Part shown: positions 1 through 11,986 of the stretch, one piece after another
Layout of the letters: every line of letters begins with the position of its first letter
Position numbering within the stretch: the stretch's first letter is position 1
DNA from: Morella rubra
Taxonomy: Eukaryota > Streptophyta > Magnoliopsida > Fagales > Myricaceae
Assembly (NCBI GenBank): GCA_003952965.2
Contig: CM025856.1
Coordinates: 16,085,545-16,149,544 of the forward strand
Length of the DNA: 64,000 bases
Direction: 5' to 3'
Made by a program: the position numbers and the translations under genes
The notes under the pieces: generated by a model
Databases searched by the model: none
Told to the model about the DNA's origin: nothing
Seen by the model: only the letters and a program-made list of their open reading frames with translations

Positions 1-658
1 GATTTGATATCTAAATATATCAATTGTCTTGCCATAAGCTATTCTCCACCTTTCCCCATTGTGATGTATTAGCAAGTTGAACATTTTTTTTGGGTAAAAC
101 CTTTTGAACATTAAGATACTTGAAATGCTTCCATTCGTTCTGGTCTCAGTGAATGCCCTATAAGTCTTGCAATGCAAATTTTTCATATCAAAAAGCTCAA
201 ATGTCACTCAAAACGTATTTAAATACACATCCATATCAGTGATCTGACTGAGGCAATTGAACAACATCCAAAATTACAACATTAAACTCAAACTTTATTA
301 CATTACATGCTATCAACCATAACCGATAAAATCTCCCATGTTGTCCGCAACAGTAGTCAACAAACAATTATCTACCTACCATGTGATGAAGACTGATTTG
401 ATATCTAAATATCTCAATTGTCTTGCCATAAGCTATTCTCCACCTTTCCCCATTGTGATGTATTAGCAAGTTCCTTTTGAACGTTTTTTTTGGGTAAAAC
501 CTTTTGAACATTAAGATACTTGAAATGCTTCCATTCGTTTTGTTCTTAGCAAACGCCCTATAAGCCTTGCAACGCAAATTTTTCATATCAAAAAGCTCAA
601 ATGTCACTCAAAACGTATTTAAATACACATCCATATCAGTGATCCGACTGAGGCAATT
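1..658. repeat. Two-copy tandem repeat, period about 392 bp
   Basis: The block at 1-258 recurs at 393-658 with few differences: a short insertion near 472-480 and scattered single-base changes. About 135 bp between the copies (259-392) is unique. On the minus strand the second copy is open for 79 codons (368-607); the first copy carries related reading but is shorter. I recognise no family in that reading. The repeat lies beyond PIEZO exon 6, so it is probably inside a PIEZO intron. Confidence 0.8.
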
Positions 659-699
659 GGATTGATTCCTTAAACCCCAGTTAATAATAGTCGTCTTGA

Positions 700-1260
700 A
701 AGATGGCACCCATTTTAAATGACAACTGTATCAAAGGAGTCCGAGGTATGGGAGCCACCTCCAATGGCTTATGCTATTAGAGACGTCATCTAGAAGGTTC
801 TAGTCGCACAAAAGCCGAAGAGTAAACCATTGATCATGTTGCCTGCTTGTCAATTTGAAAACAAAAACTCTGATCACTGGGGAAAAATACGATATTGTCA
901 ATTAGTATCTGAAAAATCATTTATGGAGAAGATGTCACAAGCCAACAACAACTACCCCTTAGTTAAACTAGGGGCAGTTCGTTTTTATCATTTTTGTAGT
1001 ATTTGAATTACTTTTATTTTTACAATTCAAATATCATAACATACACGATTTTTATACAATGTATTTTTATACTTTAATACCACCTAAATATTCACAATTT
1101 CATCAGAATCTGAAAAAAACATGAAAACGAACATGCCCTAGAGCTAGATAATTCCATCCTTGACAATGGACTTGCAGAACCCAGAGGAGTTGAAATTAGT
1201 AAGTGCAACCAGGAGCATTCTGCAGCTAATTTAAACAGAGTTGACTATCAAAATAATTTG
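700..1260 (+). other. Coding-like fragment on the plus strand, unidentified
   Basis: From about 731 to 970 the plus strand is open apart from one in-frame TAG near 793, with balanced amino-acid use (for example the run PKSKPLIMLPACQFENKN). A second coding-like stretch lies at about 1141-1255 (LDNSILDNGLAEPRG). Both are antisense to the PIEZO intron. I do not recognise the family. It may be a dead gene or a gene fragment carried in by a transposon, or chance; the in-frame stop argues against an active gene. Confidence 0.25.
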
Positions 1261-1274
1261 AACCATATACATAC

Positions 1275-4200
1275 CATGATGTAGAAAAGTATGAGAGAAA
1301 CGTAAGAACAGATCTCAGGCCACACAGAACTTGCAGACAATTTAAACAGACCAATGAACTCAGCCATCCATTGAATTGTATCGGGCAACTCTAATGGGAG
1401 CTGATACACATAAAGCAGGAGAATGTTGAAGGCTGCATACAGCTGAAGAGGCCTCCACCACCTTCAAGACCATACTTACACATATAAGTCACAAAAGGGA
1501 CCAACAACCAAGTGAGGGTGGTGTGTGGTGGGGGGGGGGAGGAGAGAGAAAGAGAGACTATTGGCAACTAAACATCAAGGATTCATGAAGGAAGCACCTG
1601 AAAAGTCCTAGAAAGTTGCTTGTTAAAGACCAGTCCACAAGACCAACGCAGCTTCCAATAAAGAAGGGCAGGGAAACCCATGAGGGATTGCTAATTCCCA
1701 CAACCAGCTGAATGCCAGGCAACATCAAACAGGAAGCAACCCTGAGACGATAACCTTCGTATTGCAAATCAAAAAAGAATTCAAAATTAATTTTTCAAAA
1801 TTTCAAAATATATTTTACTTGTACAAAACGGGAAATCAAAGCAATTATAATTTCCAATAAGGGAACAATTGTCATAGATATGCGATACATATGAACAAAT
1901 ATGTGTGTGTGTGTACATACACATATATGTAAATGTATGTGCATATGAAAGTATGAAGCAACTGGCTAAAAGTCAACCATCTTTTGGGTTACACTCTGCA
2001 ACATCAGTAACGCCCAGAAAAGGAAAAAGCACAAGGACCAAAAACTATTCTCTGGATAAAATATAAAGTCAAATTATTCTTGACTATAATTCAAAGGTAT
2101 CATCATTATACCCTAGCCCCTATTTTTCTGGTATGAAGCAATAGACCAGCCTAAGAAACATCTCTGTGCATGAAAGAACCCTACTGCTTCTCTGTGAGCA
2201 CATGATCAAAGTTTGTCCAGTTTGTTGAGAATGCAACTCAAAAAAATGACAAAGCTATGGCATACTAAATAAACCAAATATATCACTCATTTTAGATTTG
2301 CATATCTTTGTTCTCAAATTAGAAGGGCAATCAACAAGCTTGAACGGTGAGTGCAAATGAGTTTTTGTTACAACCACGAAATTTAACTGAAAGAATGGTT
2401 AAAATAATTCTCTGATGCGACTACAAATTGAACTGAACAAATAGTTCATATATTATGCCAGTAACCAATAGTGAAATGATAATCAAGATTTACCGATTCC
2501 CTTGAACCCCTTTAAATAAGTGCCACATTGACAAAGAAGTGATGAAAAAAATAAAAAACAAAATGATCCTAAAAGGCTAATTATTTTTCCAGAAACTCTG
2601 TAGTTCAGTTAATAGCAGGTGGCATGTCCCAGTCCTGCAACTGGTCCAAGTAAGTAATTGTTGAGAAAATCCTATTAAAATTTCCAGACACCTCCTCCAT
2701 AAATCCCAGTCTCAAGTCTGCACTCATAAAGCTTGTGGGGGCAGGGGGAACCTCCTATTCTTGGATTTCTATGTTCCATATCCATCATCCATATCCCCCA
2801 TCGGCCCCCACACCCCATCGCGCATAAAAATAAGATACTGAAAAAAGAAAGTGCCACACATTTCCTAAGGGTCTCACGCTCATAAAATCCAACAGGTAAA
2901 ACAAAGGTAATATATTCTCAGACTCAAAAGATTACTCATTACCAAGGTGACTGTTGTCCTCGAGGAAAAATAAGCATACGAGATTCCTTCCATTACCCTC
3001 AAAAAACACAGGACCTAGGAATTGAAACCCATGAGAGAGAAATGAAAATTGCATACCAGGCCAAGCTAAAAAGGAATGATGTCAAAGTGACAACCCTCAA
3101 GCAACCCACTTCCTTGACAATTATCCCTGGCAACAACTCTAACTTTCACTCTGTACTACATCTTTCAAGGCATTTCCTAGTAATGGTATACATGACCCAC
3201 CACCGCAGCTTCTACCTTGCCAAATTTCTCCACTCTAAGGTGCCTCTAGCTACTAGCAGCTGGAATCGTCTCAATTTTTAATCTTTCTTTTCCTGCCACC
3301 TATTATTATATCATCTCCACCTTCCCAGTTCAGCTGTACACATTTTATTGCCACTTCTTGACTGCTTAGTCTATTTGACATCAAGCATGGCAAGTATATA
3401 GAACTTAAATATCAATGTTTTCTACACCAAAGAAAAAGAAAAGAAAAGAAAAGTGAAGTCCAGTGCTGCCTCCACCTCAATCACCCAGAATGCTTTAAGA
3501 AAGCAGAACCGATTGCTCTGGTATAACTCCTCTGTACAACATGTTCAATTGACAACTCTAAATTCAAGTATCGGACATAAGACACTCGCAATTAAAATAT
3601 AGGAATGATGGAGATAAGTAAAAAGAATGGAAGCTCAAATAACTTGTATAAAACTTATTGATGCAGTGGACTACTTACAAACCTAAATGTTCAATAACTG
3701 ACAAGAAATGACCCCAACAAGAAGCCTGCCACGGAACCAGACCAAATCTACTCCCGTATATATCAACTAAAGCAACAAAAACCACAAGTACTTGCACAAT
3801 CAAGAAATATATTACAGAGGGAGATTTCCAGGTATGAACTCTGCATAGTACACAAAAAGAAAAACATCAGTTTTCTTAGAAAGCAATTATGAAATGGAAC
3901 TCATAAAAATAGGGAAAATACTCCAACGTCCATAGGGTATTGCGTTTTTCAAATCCCTTCTTGCAGTTTAAAAACCATCTCAGCAATCCTTGTGTTCCCC
4001 TCTGTTATCAAATCCATCTTTCCATACAAATCCCGTCTATTTTCCAAATGGAAAGTGCAAAACAGCTCCATGGGGACAAAAAAATTGTCCAAAACAATAG
4101 TGTTCAAGGCTAAAATTTTTTTTGAGAAAAAATAAACCACCACCCATGGGATAGATCGTTCACCCCACTTACCCAAGTGACCCCTCCACGACAGGTGGGT

Positions 4201-5824
4201 GAGCCCACCAAGGGAAGGGAGCCCAACACTTTTAATGTTTTTGTTCAATTTTTTATTAACTTATTTTTAATAGGAGCACAATAGACATTATCCTTTGATC
4301 TCCAATAGAGAAATCAACTTTTTAAGAAAAGGTCATTTTGATAAACATGAACACGAGGATCTGTAGGAGAATTGTAAAACCACAACGCAGTTTTTGAAAA
4401 GCCATTAACCACATGGACCTTTTGAGTAATTTCCCTATAAAGTGTAAGGATTTACATCATGAGTCCAATCAGCTTTGCCCACCAAGCTTCTGGTGTACTC
4501 CATATGTTTCCCTCAAAAGCCCATATAACAAGAAATGTTACTTGAGAAAGAATGACAAGCAAGGAAAAGATGATAATGGGCCATAATAACAAAAAGCGCC
4601 ACCGGAAACGATATCCTACCATGCAAAAGAAAAAAGAAGTATTAGCACAATTAGTACAATAATAATGATTGCATTATGTGCCGCCAAACTAGAGCATTAC
4701 GTGTACCGGCAAGCACAGTGTTGAGCAAAACTAGCGACATAGTAAACATTGTTTAAGTGAAGGACTTCTTTTGTATAAGTCCATTGATAGTGCAAACACT
4801 CAGATAACTACAGTATAATCAACAGGAAACTAAACAAGAATATGGTAGGAATAAAAGCACAACTAGCAGTAAAATCTTCCTGCTCGATAGTAACATGGAA
4901 CTGCCACTCATTATATCCCTTCTCCAGAAGCGAAAGCTCTATTATACTTTCCTGAAAACCCCATTTCCTTGTGACAAAAGCTCCTTCGACCTCACCCTCA
5001 ACGCCCAACCCAAGAGAAAAGATACGAGAACAATTGCACATGGTATTAAAGCTACACAAAAGCAATAATAATATAAAACTGAATGTGCTAAACTGCACAA
5101 AGGAGATTACCTATTTTTTTTACGTTGTGTTGAACGAGAAGAAAAGCTATCAAATCAACCAGAGAGATCAAATTCCAGTTGATTACAGAAGCTGCGACAA
5201 AGAGGAAACATGTGAAGTCAATAACTTACTCCTGATGAAAAGAACTGAAAGCCGCTCAAATTATGGGAAAAGCAACTCGTTAATGAAGCTGAGAAATAAG
5301 TTTAAATATCGGTATGTGATGTGTTTCTAAGTTTCCCGTCCACAGAGCTTTCTGTTAAAAGGAGGCAACACTCTTCATTTGTTCTTCTCCATACTACTAC
5401 GATATGACAATCCAAACTAGCCCCATCTATATATTTCAAAAATGACTGGACAGAATGGCAAGTTACATGCAATACAAACATGGTACAAATTTCATTCATT
5501 TAAAGTTAGAGTTGTAAAATCGAAAGGGGTTCATTCAAACCGCTGCAGGAAACACACACCTAAGTACCAACAGTTCAATTCAGTCATTATGTTTTTGCGT
5601 TGAAATCTAATTTTATCGTCTAGGTTAATTCAGATAATTTCCACAAATAATCTTCCAATAAAATTAAGCAAAAAAAGTTTTTTTGTTTAAAAAAATAGGG
5701 ATACCGCTTATCAAAATGAAAAACACAAAGTAACAAAACTCAGAATAAACTTTTCAAGACAACTGCAAAGCATACCTATTAGGAGCAGCAGAGGCAATAC
5801 AAACCCACTAAGCAAGTACGCCAT
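1275..5824 (-). CDS. PIEZO: PIEZO mechanosensitive ion channel, 5' six coding exons (partial)
   Basis: PIEZO proteins are very large (about 2,500 residues in plants) trimeric cation channels opened by membrane tension. The six coding exons read, in order, 5776-5824, 5111-5191, 4456-4615, 3683-3840, 1598-1754 and 1275-1461, all with GT-AG borders and matching phases. They encode about 230 residues: a hydrophobic start MAYLLSGFVLPLLLL, then GYRFRWRFLLLWPIIIFSLL, then VASCLMLPGIQLVVGISNPS and PSWVSLPFFIGSCVGLVDWS, then YQLPLELPDTIQWMAEFIGL. These are the conserved N-terminal transmembrane segments of plant PIEZO. The start codon at 5824 fits the family's usual N-terminus. The next exon, expected to begin after the phase-0 donor at 1275, is not in the window, so the gene continues to the left or is truncated. 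RPH1 lies divergently 2.7 kb away, as in Arabidopsis. Confidence 0.93.
1520..1557. repeat. Low-complexity G run followed by a GA-rich tract
   Basis: A run of G residues (about 1531-1540) is followed by GAGAGAGAAAGAGAGA, inside the short PIEZO intron between exons 5 and 6. Homopolymer length here is likely to be unreliable. Confidence 0.8.
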
Positions 5825-8515
5825 TAGAGCCTCTTTCTGCCAATACGATCACTGCGATTCAATCACTTATTCATTGCATTGGACAAATCTGTTAATGGGA
5901 TTTCAGTGTAAACCCCAATCACGAAAAACCATTTCCAGACAACTCCAAATTTTCCCAGAAATTACCAATTTGAAATCACAAATGGTAGCCCACGTCTTCT
6001 CCGTTTCATGGACAATGACTAAAAATGAAATAAATAGAATTTAGTTAACTGGGTTCTCTAAAAGTGAGGTAAAAAATCAAGAATTTGTATCAAACAGATG
6101 TCAAGTAATTAATCTAATAGAGGAAAATAATTGTCTGTAACTACTTGTCCAAACAGAAAGTCACAGACGTGAGAGGAGAAACAAGATTAAGCTCAGTGAG
6201 TGATTGGTAAAGGCGACAAGGGACACAGGCGAAAAAAACAGAAAAGCTTGGTTTATGTTTGGACTAATGGGGATCATCCGCATATTCTATTTCCTGGCTG
6301 CATCGTATGCCGTTGCTTTTGTCTTTCCCATTTGAGACGTTGCGTGACGTGAATGGTGTTAGGAAATTGCGCTTCCGGCTGACCGTATAACGGTGCAATG
6401 GGTATCAGAGTTCTTGGAGAGTCTTTACGCGATTGGCCCTCGAGGTTGGATGACTTTTTTCCTTTTTTGGAGAGCGAACTGGTCCAGGCAATATTTTTCC
6501 TAGGATGACTTTCCGTACTCAAATTTTGAACCTATATCAAAATTTGAGGTTGGCTTCTCTCGTTTCGTCTGCTGCCAGCTTTTTTCATCTCAGTCAGAAC
6601 AACAATACATCGTAAATTTTCTAAAAATTTTAAGAATATGGTAAAAATTGAGGTGCATTAAAATTTGATTAAATTTTGGGAGAAATTAGTGAAAAAGTAT
6701 ATTTGTATGGGAGTTAAAGTAAAAAATCATGAGATAGATGCTTTGAGATTATTTTTTAAGTTTATTATAATGAAAAAAAGATAATTTGACTGGAGAAGTT
6801 ATTATTTTGAAGTTATTTTATTATTAATATGTTTGCAAATCAAAATTTTGGCTTTTGAAACAAGACTGAGCCAAAAAAATTTCCTTGCCTTTAAGCACTT
6901 AAAATTTTTTTTGAACATGTAAAAATTGAGGTGGATTAGAGTTTTATTAGTTTTTGAGAGAAATTAGTTAAAAAGTAAAATTTATATAAAAGTTAGTAAA
7001 AAAGTAAAGACAAAAATTATTTGAATGTACTTTATGTTGATTGTAATGAAAACATATGGTTTGATGGAAAAGAGATTATTTTAAAATTATTTTATTTAAT
7101 CAAAATTTTAATTTAGGTATATTTACAAACCAAAATTTTAAAATAGTTAGAAGTTTAACCTCCTCAAACATTTAAATATGTTTCATGGTATACCATGTTA
7201 ACCAAAGGGTATGCTTCTATGAAAACAAAAACTTATAATCTTCTAGTTAAGTTTTTTTCAACTTCCTTAAGTTTGAGGATCATGGATATCTTGGCCTTAA
7301 GTATTTCCATCATGTTATTAGAATGTACTTTCTGTCTCAGAAAATTATGATTCCAATGCAAAACTTAGTGACAGCAATATCATTATATATAATTTATGGA
7401 GCACTTTATAATTTATGATCGACTTGAATTATAATCAAATTACTTTGGATCGTTTACCAATGTCAGTAATTGACGATTATACAATTAGAGCAATTTTTAA
7501 TTAAATATATAAATTTATATAATATAAATATATAAGTAAATCCTTGGATTAAAAGGAAAAGAGTAATTTACAATTAGTAAGGTTTCGTTTTGATCAAAAG
7601 AAGTGCTGTTTATTTCTTTTTTTTTTTGTTTAATCACTAACTAAAAATTACAACTATTGATTGGTTGGCTCATATTTCAATTTAGATTGAAAATCTCTAA
7701 TATATCTGTAATTTTTTCAAAATCCTAATATGCATAATATAATTCCAAACTACTCTTTAAGATAAAGAATGATATTAATCCAAGAACTGTACCAGCATCA
7801 ATTCACGTTCTTTAGTATTAGAATTTAATTCTATTAAGAACTTTTCAGAAATAAATTTTCCTGGTGAGTTCAATAAGGTCATGAAAAAAATTTCCATTTA
7901 TTTATCCCTTTACATATAATGGATTTGTCCGGACTGATACATGATTTTCTTAAGTGACGAGACAATATACTAGATTTGATAAGCTGCCTGCACAAGTAGT
8001 CTTAATCATTACATTAGACAATCAAATCAGCGTTGTTTAACATCATGATGGATACATTAAGGTCATCATGTTTGGATATGAAATAAATTTTTAAGAAAAA
8101 AATTTCAGAAACTTACTATCAAACTTCAAACTTTCAAAATTTTTGCACAAATTTTAATTTTGTTCACAACAACTTCATTAGGTTTTTATTAAAAGAAACT
8201 TATATATCAAATCTCCTTTCATTTTACTTTTTAACAAATTCTTATAAAAATCATTCTACAGTGAACCCCTTCTTCAGTCAAACTCAAAAATTTTCTGCTC
8301 CAAACTCAAATTTTTTTTAAAATTTTCCTTGACAAATATCATTTTAATAAATAATAAAATAAATTTCAGTGGGTCATTTTCCCCGTCCAGACAAACTTTC
8401 ACTTTCAGGTGGCAAAACTCTACCGTTTTGTGTTTTGTTTTTCTGGCTCAGGCGCCTTCCGTTCCTTATCTCTCGCAGCCCCTACGCGAACTAGTTGAGA
8501 AACAGCTGTAGCAAC
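5825..8515. other. Divergent intergenic region between PIEZO and RPH1
   Basis: This holds the promoters and 5' leaders of two divergently transcribed genes. The part nearest PIEZO (to about 6,540) is moderately GC-rich and may include a non-coding leader exon. From 6,600 to 8,350 the DNA is very AT-rich with no coding signal. Two diverged copies of a roughly 230 bp unit lie at about 6640-6850 and 6911-7140. I see no RNA gene. Confidence 0.6.
6640..7140. repeat. Two diverged tandem copies of an AT-rich MITE-like unit
   Basis: Both copies open with the pattern GTAAAAATTGAGGTG followed by a variant of TTAGTTAAAAAGTA, and both end near CAAATCAAAATTTT or ACAAACCAAAATTTT. Fragments with the reverse-complement pattern (TAATCTACCTCAATTTT) appear at about 38350-38450 and 53095-53180, so this is a dispersed family. 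No clean terminal inverted repeat could be fixed by eye. Confidence 0.5.
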
Positions 8516-10016
8516 ATGAACACGCTGATCCCAACGTCTCTGGGCAACAGCCAGATTTCAAGATTCCGTTTCACGACTCCAATTCTCAGACGCAGCTGGT
8601 TCCATGCTTACTCTCGCACCAAGAGCTTCAAACTGCATACCAGTCCCAGTGAGATAGACACACAGACGGTAGAGGAACCCAAGGAAGAAACCCAAGCAGA
8701 ACCCAATGAAGCAAGCAAGAAGGCCACTCCATCCTCTGCTCCTGCTGCTCTCGACAAAGACCTCAAAAAAGTCAGTCCACACTTGTTCTTTATTGGGCGA
8801 ACCTATAACTTCAAGTTTGAACTGAAACTCGAGAATCCCCAGTTCAAAAAAAAATATGTGTTTGAATAAACTGGGGTGTGGGCAAGACATTTTGCATTCA
8901 GGCGCCTTCCGTTCCTTATCTCTCGCATAGCGAACTAGTTGAGAAACAGCTGTAGCAACATGAACTGATTCTCTGGGCAACAGCCAGATTTCAAGATTCC
9001 GTTTCACGACTCCAATTTCAGACGCAGCTGGTTCATGCTTAACCAAGAGCTTCAAACTGCATACCAGTCAGTGAGATAGTAGATGAAAAGCAAGAAGGCA
9101 GCACAAAGACAAAAAAGTCAGTCCACACTTGTTCTTTATTGGGCGAACCTATAACTTCAAGTTTGAACTGAAATCAGAATCCAGTTCAAAAAACTTGTGT
9201 GTTTCCCGCTTCATCTATATGTTTGAATCCGTGGATGTGATACCAAGCAAGAGTGGGAGTTGCCTAACATAGCCCAGACCAAATTCTATTAAGATGGCTT
9301 TCTATTTGACATTTCCTCCACAGGTGGTTCAAAAGACTGCCGCAACCTTTGCACCAAGAGCTTCCACAGCTACCAAAAACCCCGCTGTACCTGGAACTGC
9401 CTTGTATACTGTTTTTGAGGTTCAAGGCTATGCGTCGATGCTGTTGGGTGGAGCTCTGTCTTTTAATCTCATATTCCCGTCAAACGAACCGGATATATGG
9501 AGATTAATGGGAATGTGGTCTATTTGGATGTTCAGTAAGTTATACCTCCACTAATTTCAATCTCAAAACCAAGTTTGTTCTCATATCAATTATGGTTCTG
9601 TTCAACATGCCTGAAATGTTGAATCTACCAAAACTAGTTTGAGGTTTTGAACAAATGCGCAAATGGCTTGTACTAGACAACGCATTTCAGCTTAAGATTG
9701 AACTCCTATGAAGCAATTTCTATATTTCGCAGCAATTCCTTCACTCCGGGCGCGAGACTGCTCGAAGAATGAGAAAGAAGCTCTTAATTATCTCTTTCTC
9801 CTCATCCCATTACTAAATGTTGCAATCCCATTCTTTTGGAAGTCGTTTGCCCTTGTTTGGTCTGCAGATACTATAGCCTTCCTTGGAATGTACGCATGGA
9901 AGGTAATCTGCAGAGATTTTGGCTTTGGTTTCCCAAGTTTTGTCTGTCTTCTTTTTTCCCCCCAGTTGAAACCTACTCTGTTTCTGCAGCTTGGGTGGCT
10001 TCAGAAAACAGACTAG
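8516..10016 (+). CDS. RPH1: RESISTANCE TO PHYTOPHTHORA 1-like chloroplast membrane protein
   Basis: Four exons, 8516-8770, 9324-9534, 9733-9902 and 9990-10016, splice cleanly to 220 residues. The first exon gives a Ser/Thr/Arg-rich N-terminus typical of a chloroplast transit peptide, followed by a Glu/Pro-rich linker. Exons 2-4 give the conserved part: PGTALYTVFEVQGYASMLLG, then a hydrophobic segment, IPSLRARDC, then NYLFLLIPLLNVAIPFFWKS and the end MYAWKLGWLQKTD. That order and ending match Arabidopsis RPH1 (At2g48070), a plastid protein needed for resistance to Phytophthora brassicae. There are at least two likely membrane segments. The biochemical function is not known from sequence. Intron 1 contains a damaged copy of exon 1 (8899-9200), and the coding frame itself is intact. 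Confidence 0.9.
8899..9200 (+). pseudogene. Damaged copy of RPH1 exon 1 inside RPH1 intron 1
   Basis: The segment repeats 8449-8840 (5' leader, exon 1 and the start of intron 1) in the same orientation. Long blocks are identical, for example GGGCAACAGCCAGATTTCAA and ACTTGTTCTTTATTGGGCGA, yet at least ten short stretches are missing, mostly C-rich. The copy still has an ATG and the intron donor context, but its reading frame is destroyed. It would be spliced out with intron 1. Confidence 0.85.
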
Positions 10017-10040
10017 GAAGTCAAGTGGTGATTGTCTTCA

Positions 10041-10770
10041 ATTGGATCGATGCTGTCATCACAATCATATGGTTCTCAAGTTTATAGCTCACGGTGCACG
10101 TCCGACGTTTAAAGCCCATTGTTGATCAGCTTACTACCAAGATGAAGATGATTTTGACGAACTTTGGCGGCACAAGCGATTGCCTCACCCTTGGGAAACA
10201 GAGATACCTTCCTTTCCTGCTAAATATCTGCGGACTGCTTCCAAGTTTGGCATCTGGGAAAGATCTCCATATATTTCTTTTCGGTCTTCTCTTCTGTCCC
10301 ATTTGGGGTGTGTTTATCCTGGAATGTGTAACTTGTATATATAGAGTTCACACTTCATTTTGAGAAAGTAATTCATTAGCACTTAGTGCAGAGTGAGTCC
10401 TGAATTGCTGTTTGTCATTCACTCAGTGTGTAGACGTCGCAAAAGCAACTTCAGTTGCTGCTGCTGCCTGTCATTGCTATTCATTATTGTAGGACTGGTA
10501 CTGCTAATGGTTAGACTACCAAACTGACTACACAACATGAAAATACAATATGCTTAGAATGTATAATCTACAAAATAAAATGAGACAAAATGCCTGTGTA
10601 GTGCTAATGATGCTGGGAAAAACAGTAGCTGCCATGGAGGATGTGGGTGGCAGGAAACTGGTTTGTTCGAACTGCTGGTTGTGATAGAATCTCCGACGAA
10701 GATGGAGGAGTGACGGCTGCACTGGACCGAGTAATGGTAGCAACCGTGATATTTGAAGGAATAGAATTTG
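10041..10770 (+). repeat. Duplicated unit X, copy 1, with a coding-like remnant
   Basis: It begins 25 bp after the RPH1 stop codon and is about 85-90% identical to 16707-17213, except that 10345-10537 has no counterpart there. One plus-strand frame reads AHGARPTFKAHC, a stop, then SAYYQDEDDFDELWRHKRLP and HPWETEIPSFPAKYLRTASK, which looks like real protein. The second copy keeps the same frame and the same stop but with further damage. I do not recognise the protein, and I read the unit as a gene relic copied at least once. Confidence 0.65.
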
Positions 10771-10901
10771 TGATGAAAGTTCTGTTTGCGAATAACCTAC
10801 TTGTTTAAAAGGTCAAGGAAGGCTCTCTTTCTCTTACTCTTGGATTTTGTTTTGTTTTTCTTTTGTTTCTAAGGAAAAACTTGCACGTCTGACGCTTTCA
10901 G

Positions 10902-11013
10902 GTTTATATACGAGGACTGGTTCATGCCTCACATTGCAGCAAAGTGGAAATTCCCATACTACTGGGATGAACAATGCTTGCAAACACCTCCGACTCTGAA
11001 AGACGACCTCTAG
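10902..11013 (+). pseudogene. Orphan last exon of ABP1, ends KDDL
   Basis: The 112 bp block copies ABP1 exon 5 (26305-26410) and keeps its acceptor. It reads FIYEDWFMPHIAAKWKFPYY, then WDEQCLQTPP, then TLKDDL and a stop. Relative to the intact gene it has a Leu to Trp change, a two-codon insertion, and KDDL in place of the ER-retention signal KDEL. No other ABP1 exon lies upstream between RPH1 and here, so it cannot make ABP1. Confidence 0.88.
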
Positions 11014-11986
11014 TTCTTGAAAGTCTTGAGTTGTGCAGCTAATACGCCTAATCGGCTTTACTTTTGTTTCGTGTATCTGATGCCACTATTATTCCCGAGA
11101 AAAAAAGAAAAAGAAAAAGAAAATATACCTAAGAGTTTCACTTAAAGTTGATTAAATCTTCTCTCAGAACCAAACAGGGGACTTGCCGATTCTCAGAGTT
11201 TCCATTGTAGATGGAATAAGATAGATGTTAAGACACAAAAAGAAGAAATTGCACCCTTGTTTACCATGACACATGGTCTGGAACTTATTTGATAGTTGAT
11301 GCGATACAAGTGGTAATTCTAGAACTCGTGTTGGTAAGAGAAGGTGCTGGAATGTTACTATGTAGGCTGTCGACCATTTTAAAGACTACGATATTTTCTT
11401 CTTTTGGAAGCGACAGTATCGTACTCTTGTTTACATCTAGTTATAGGATTGTTTTTTCAACCCCTTGAGATGGTGCACGAGTGGAGGAAATTTTGCAGTA
11501 ATTTATATCGGAAAGCCTTTATTTCGAACTTTTCCAATTTCCTTTCCCTTTTTATCTTTTTTTTTTAATCTCCAATTGACTTTCCTTGTTAGTAGGAGAG
11601 TGACAGAGTGACATTCACTTTACTTCTTCTCTCAACATGCCCAAGGCAGAGAAAAATGGTATGAGATGCTCAAAACAAATTTGATTGGATCCAATGTGAC
11701 AGCGACCTCATTTTCACTAGCAATCCCCAAAATTCTCTCTCCAATATATAGTGGTAATTTTCCATGATGTCCAAGGCAAACACCAACATATATCTGTCAA
11801 CTTAGCAGCATAAATAATTGCCATGATCTAGACAAAATACAATTGTGTATGCTATACGATTATCCTTTCTACTAGACAACAAACTCCCACTAACTTGTAT
11901 GTTGTTCAGTTTATTAAAAAACCAATGGGGACAGAGTTAGGTGGAAGCTTCTCTAAACACAGCCCATAATTGAGATACTAGGATCT

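Noticed and set aside
3949..4248. 99-codon minus-strand reading between PIEZO exons 3 and 4
   Set aside because: Exons 3 and 4 join in phase and match PIEZO without it, so it is intron sequence.
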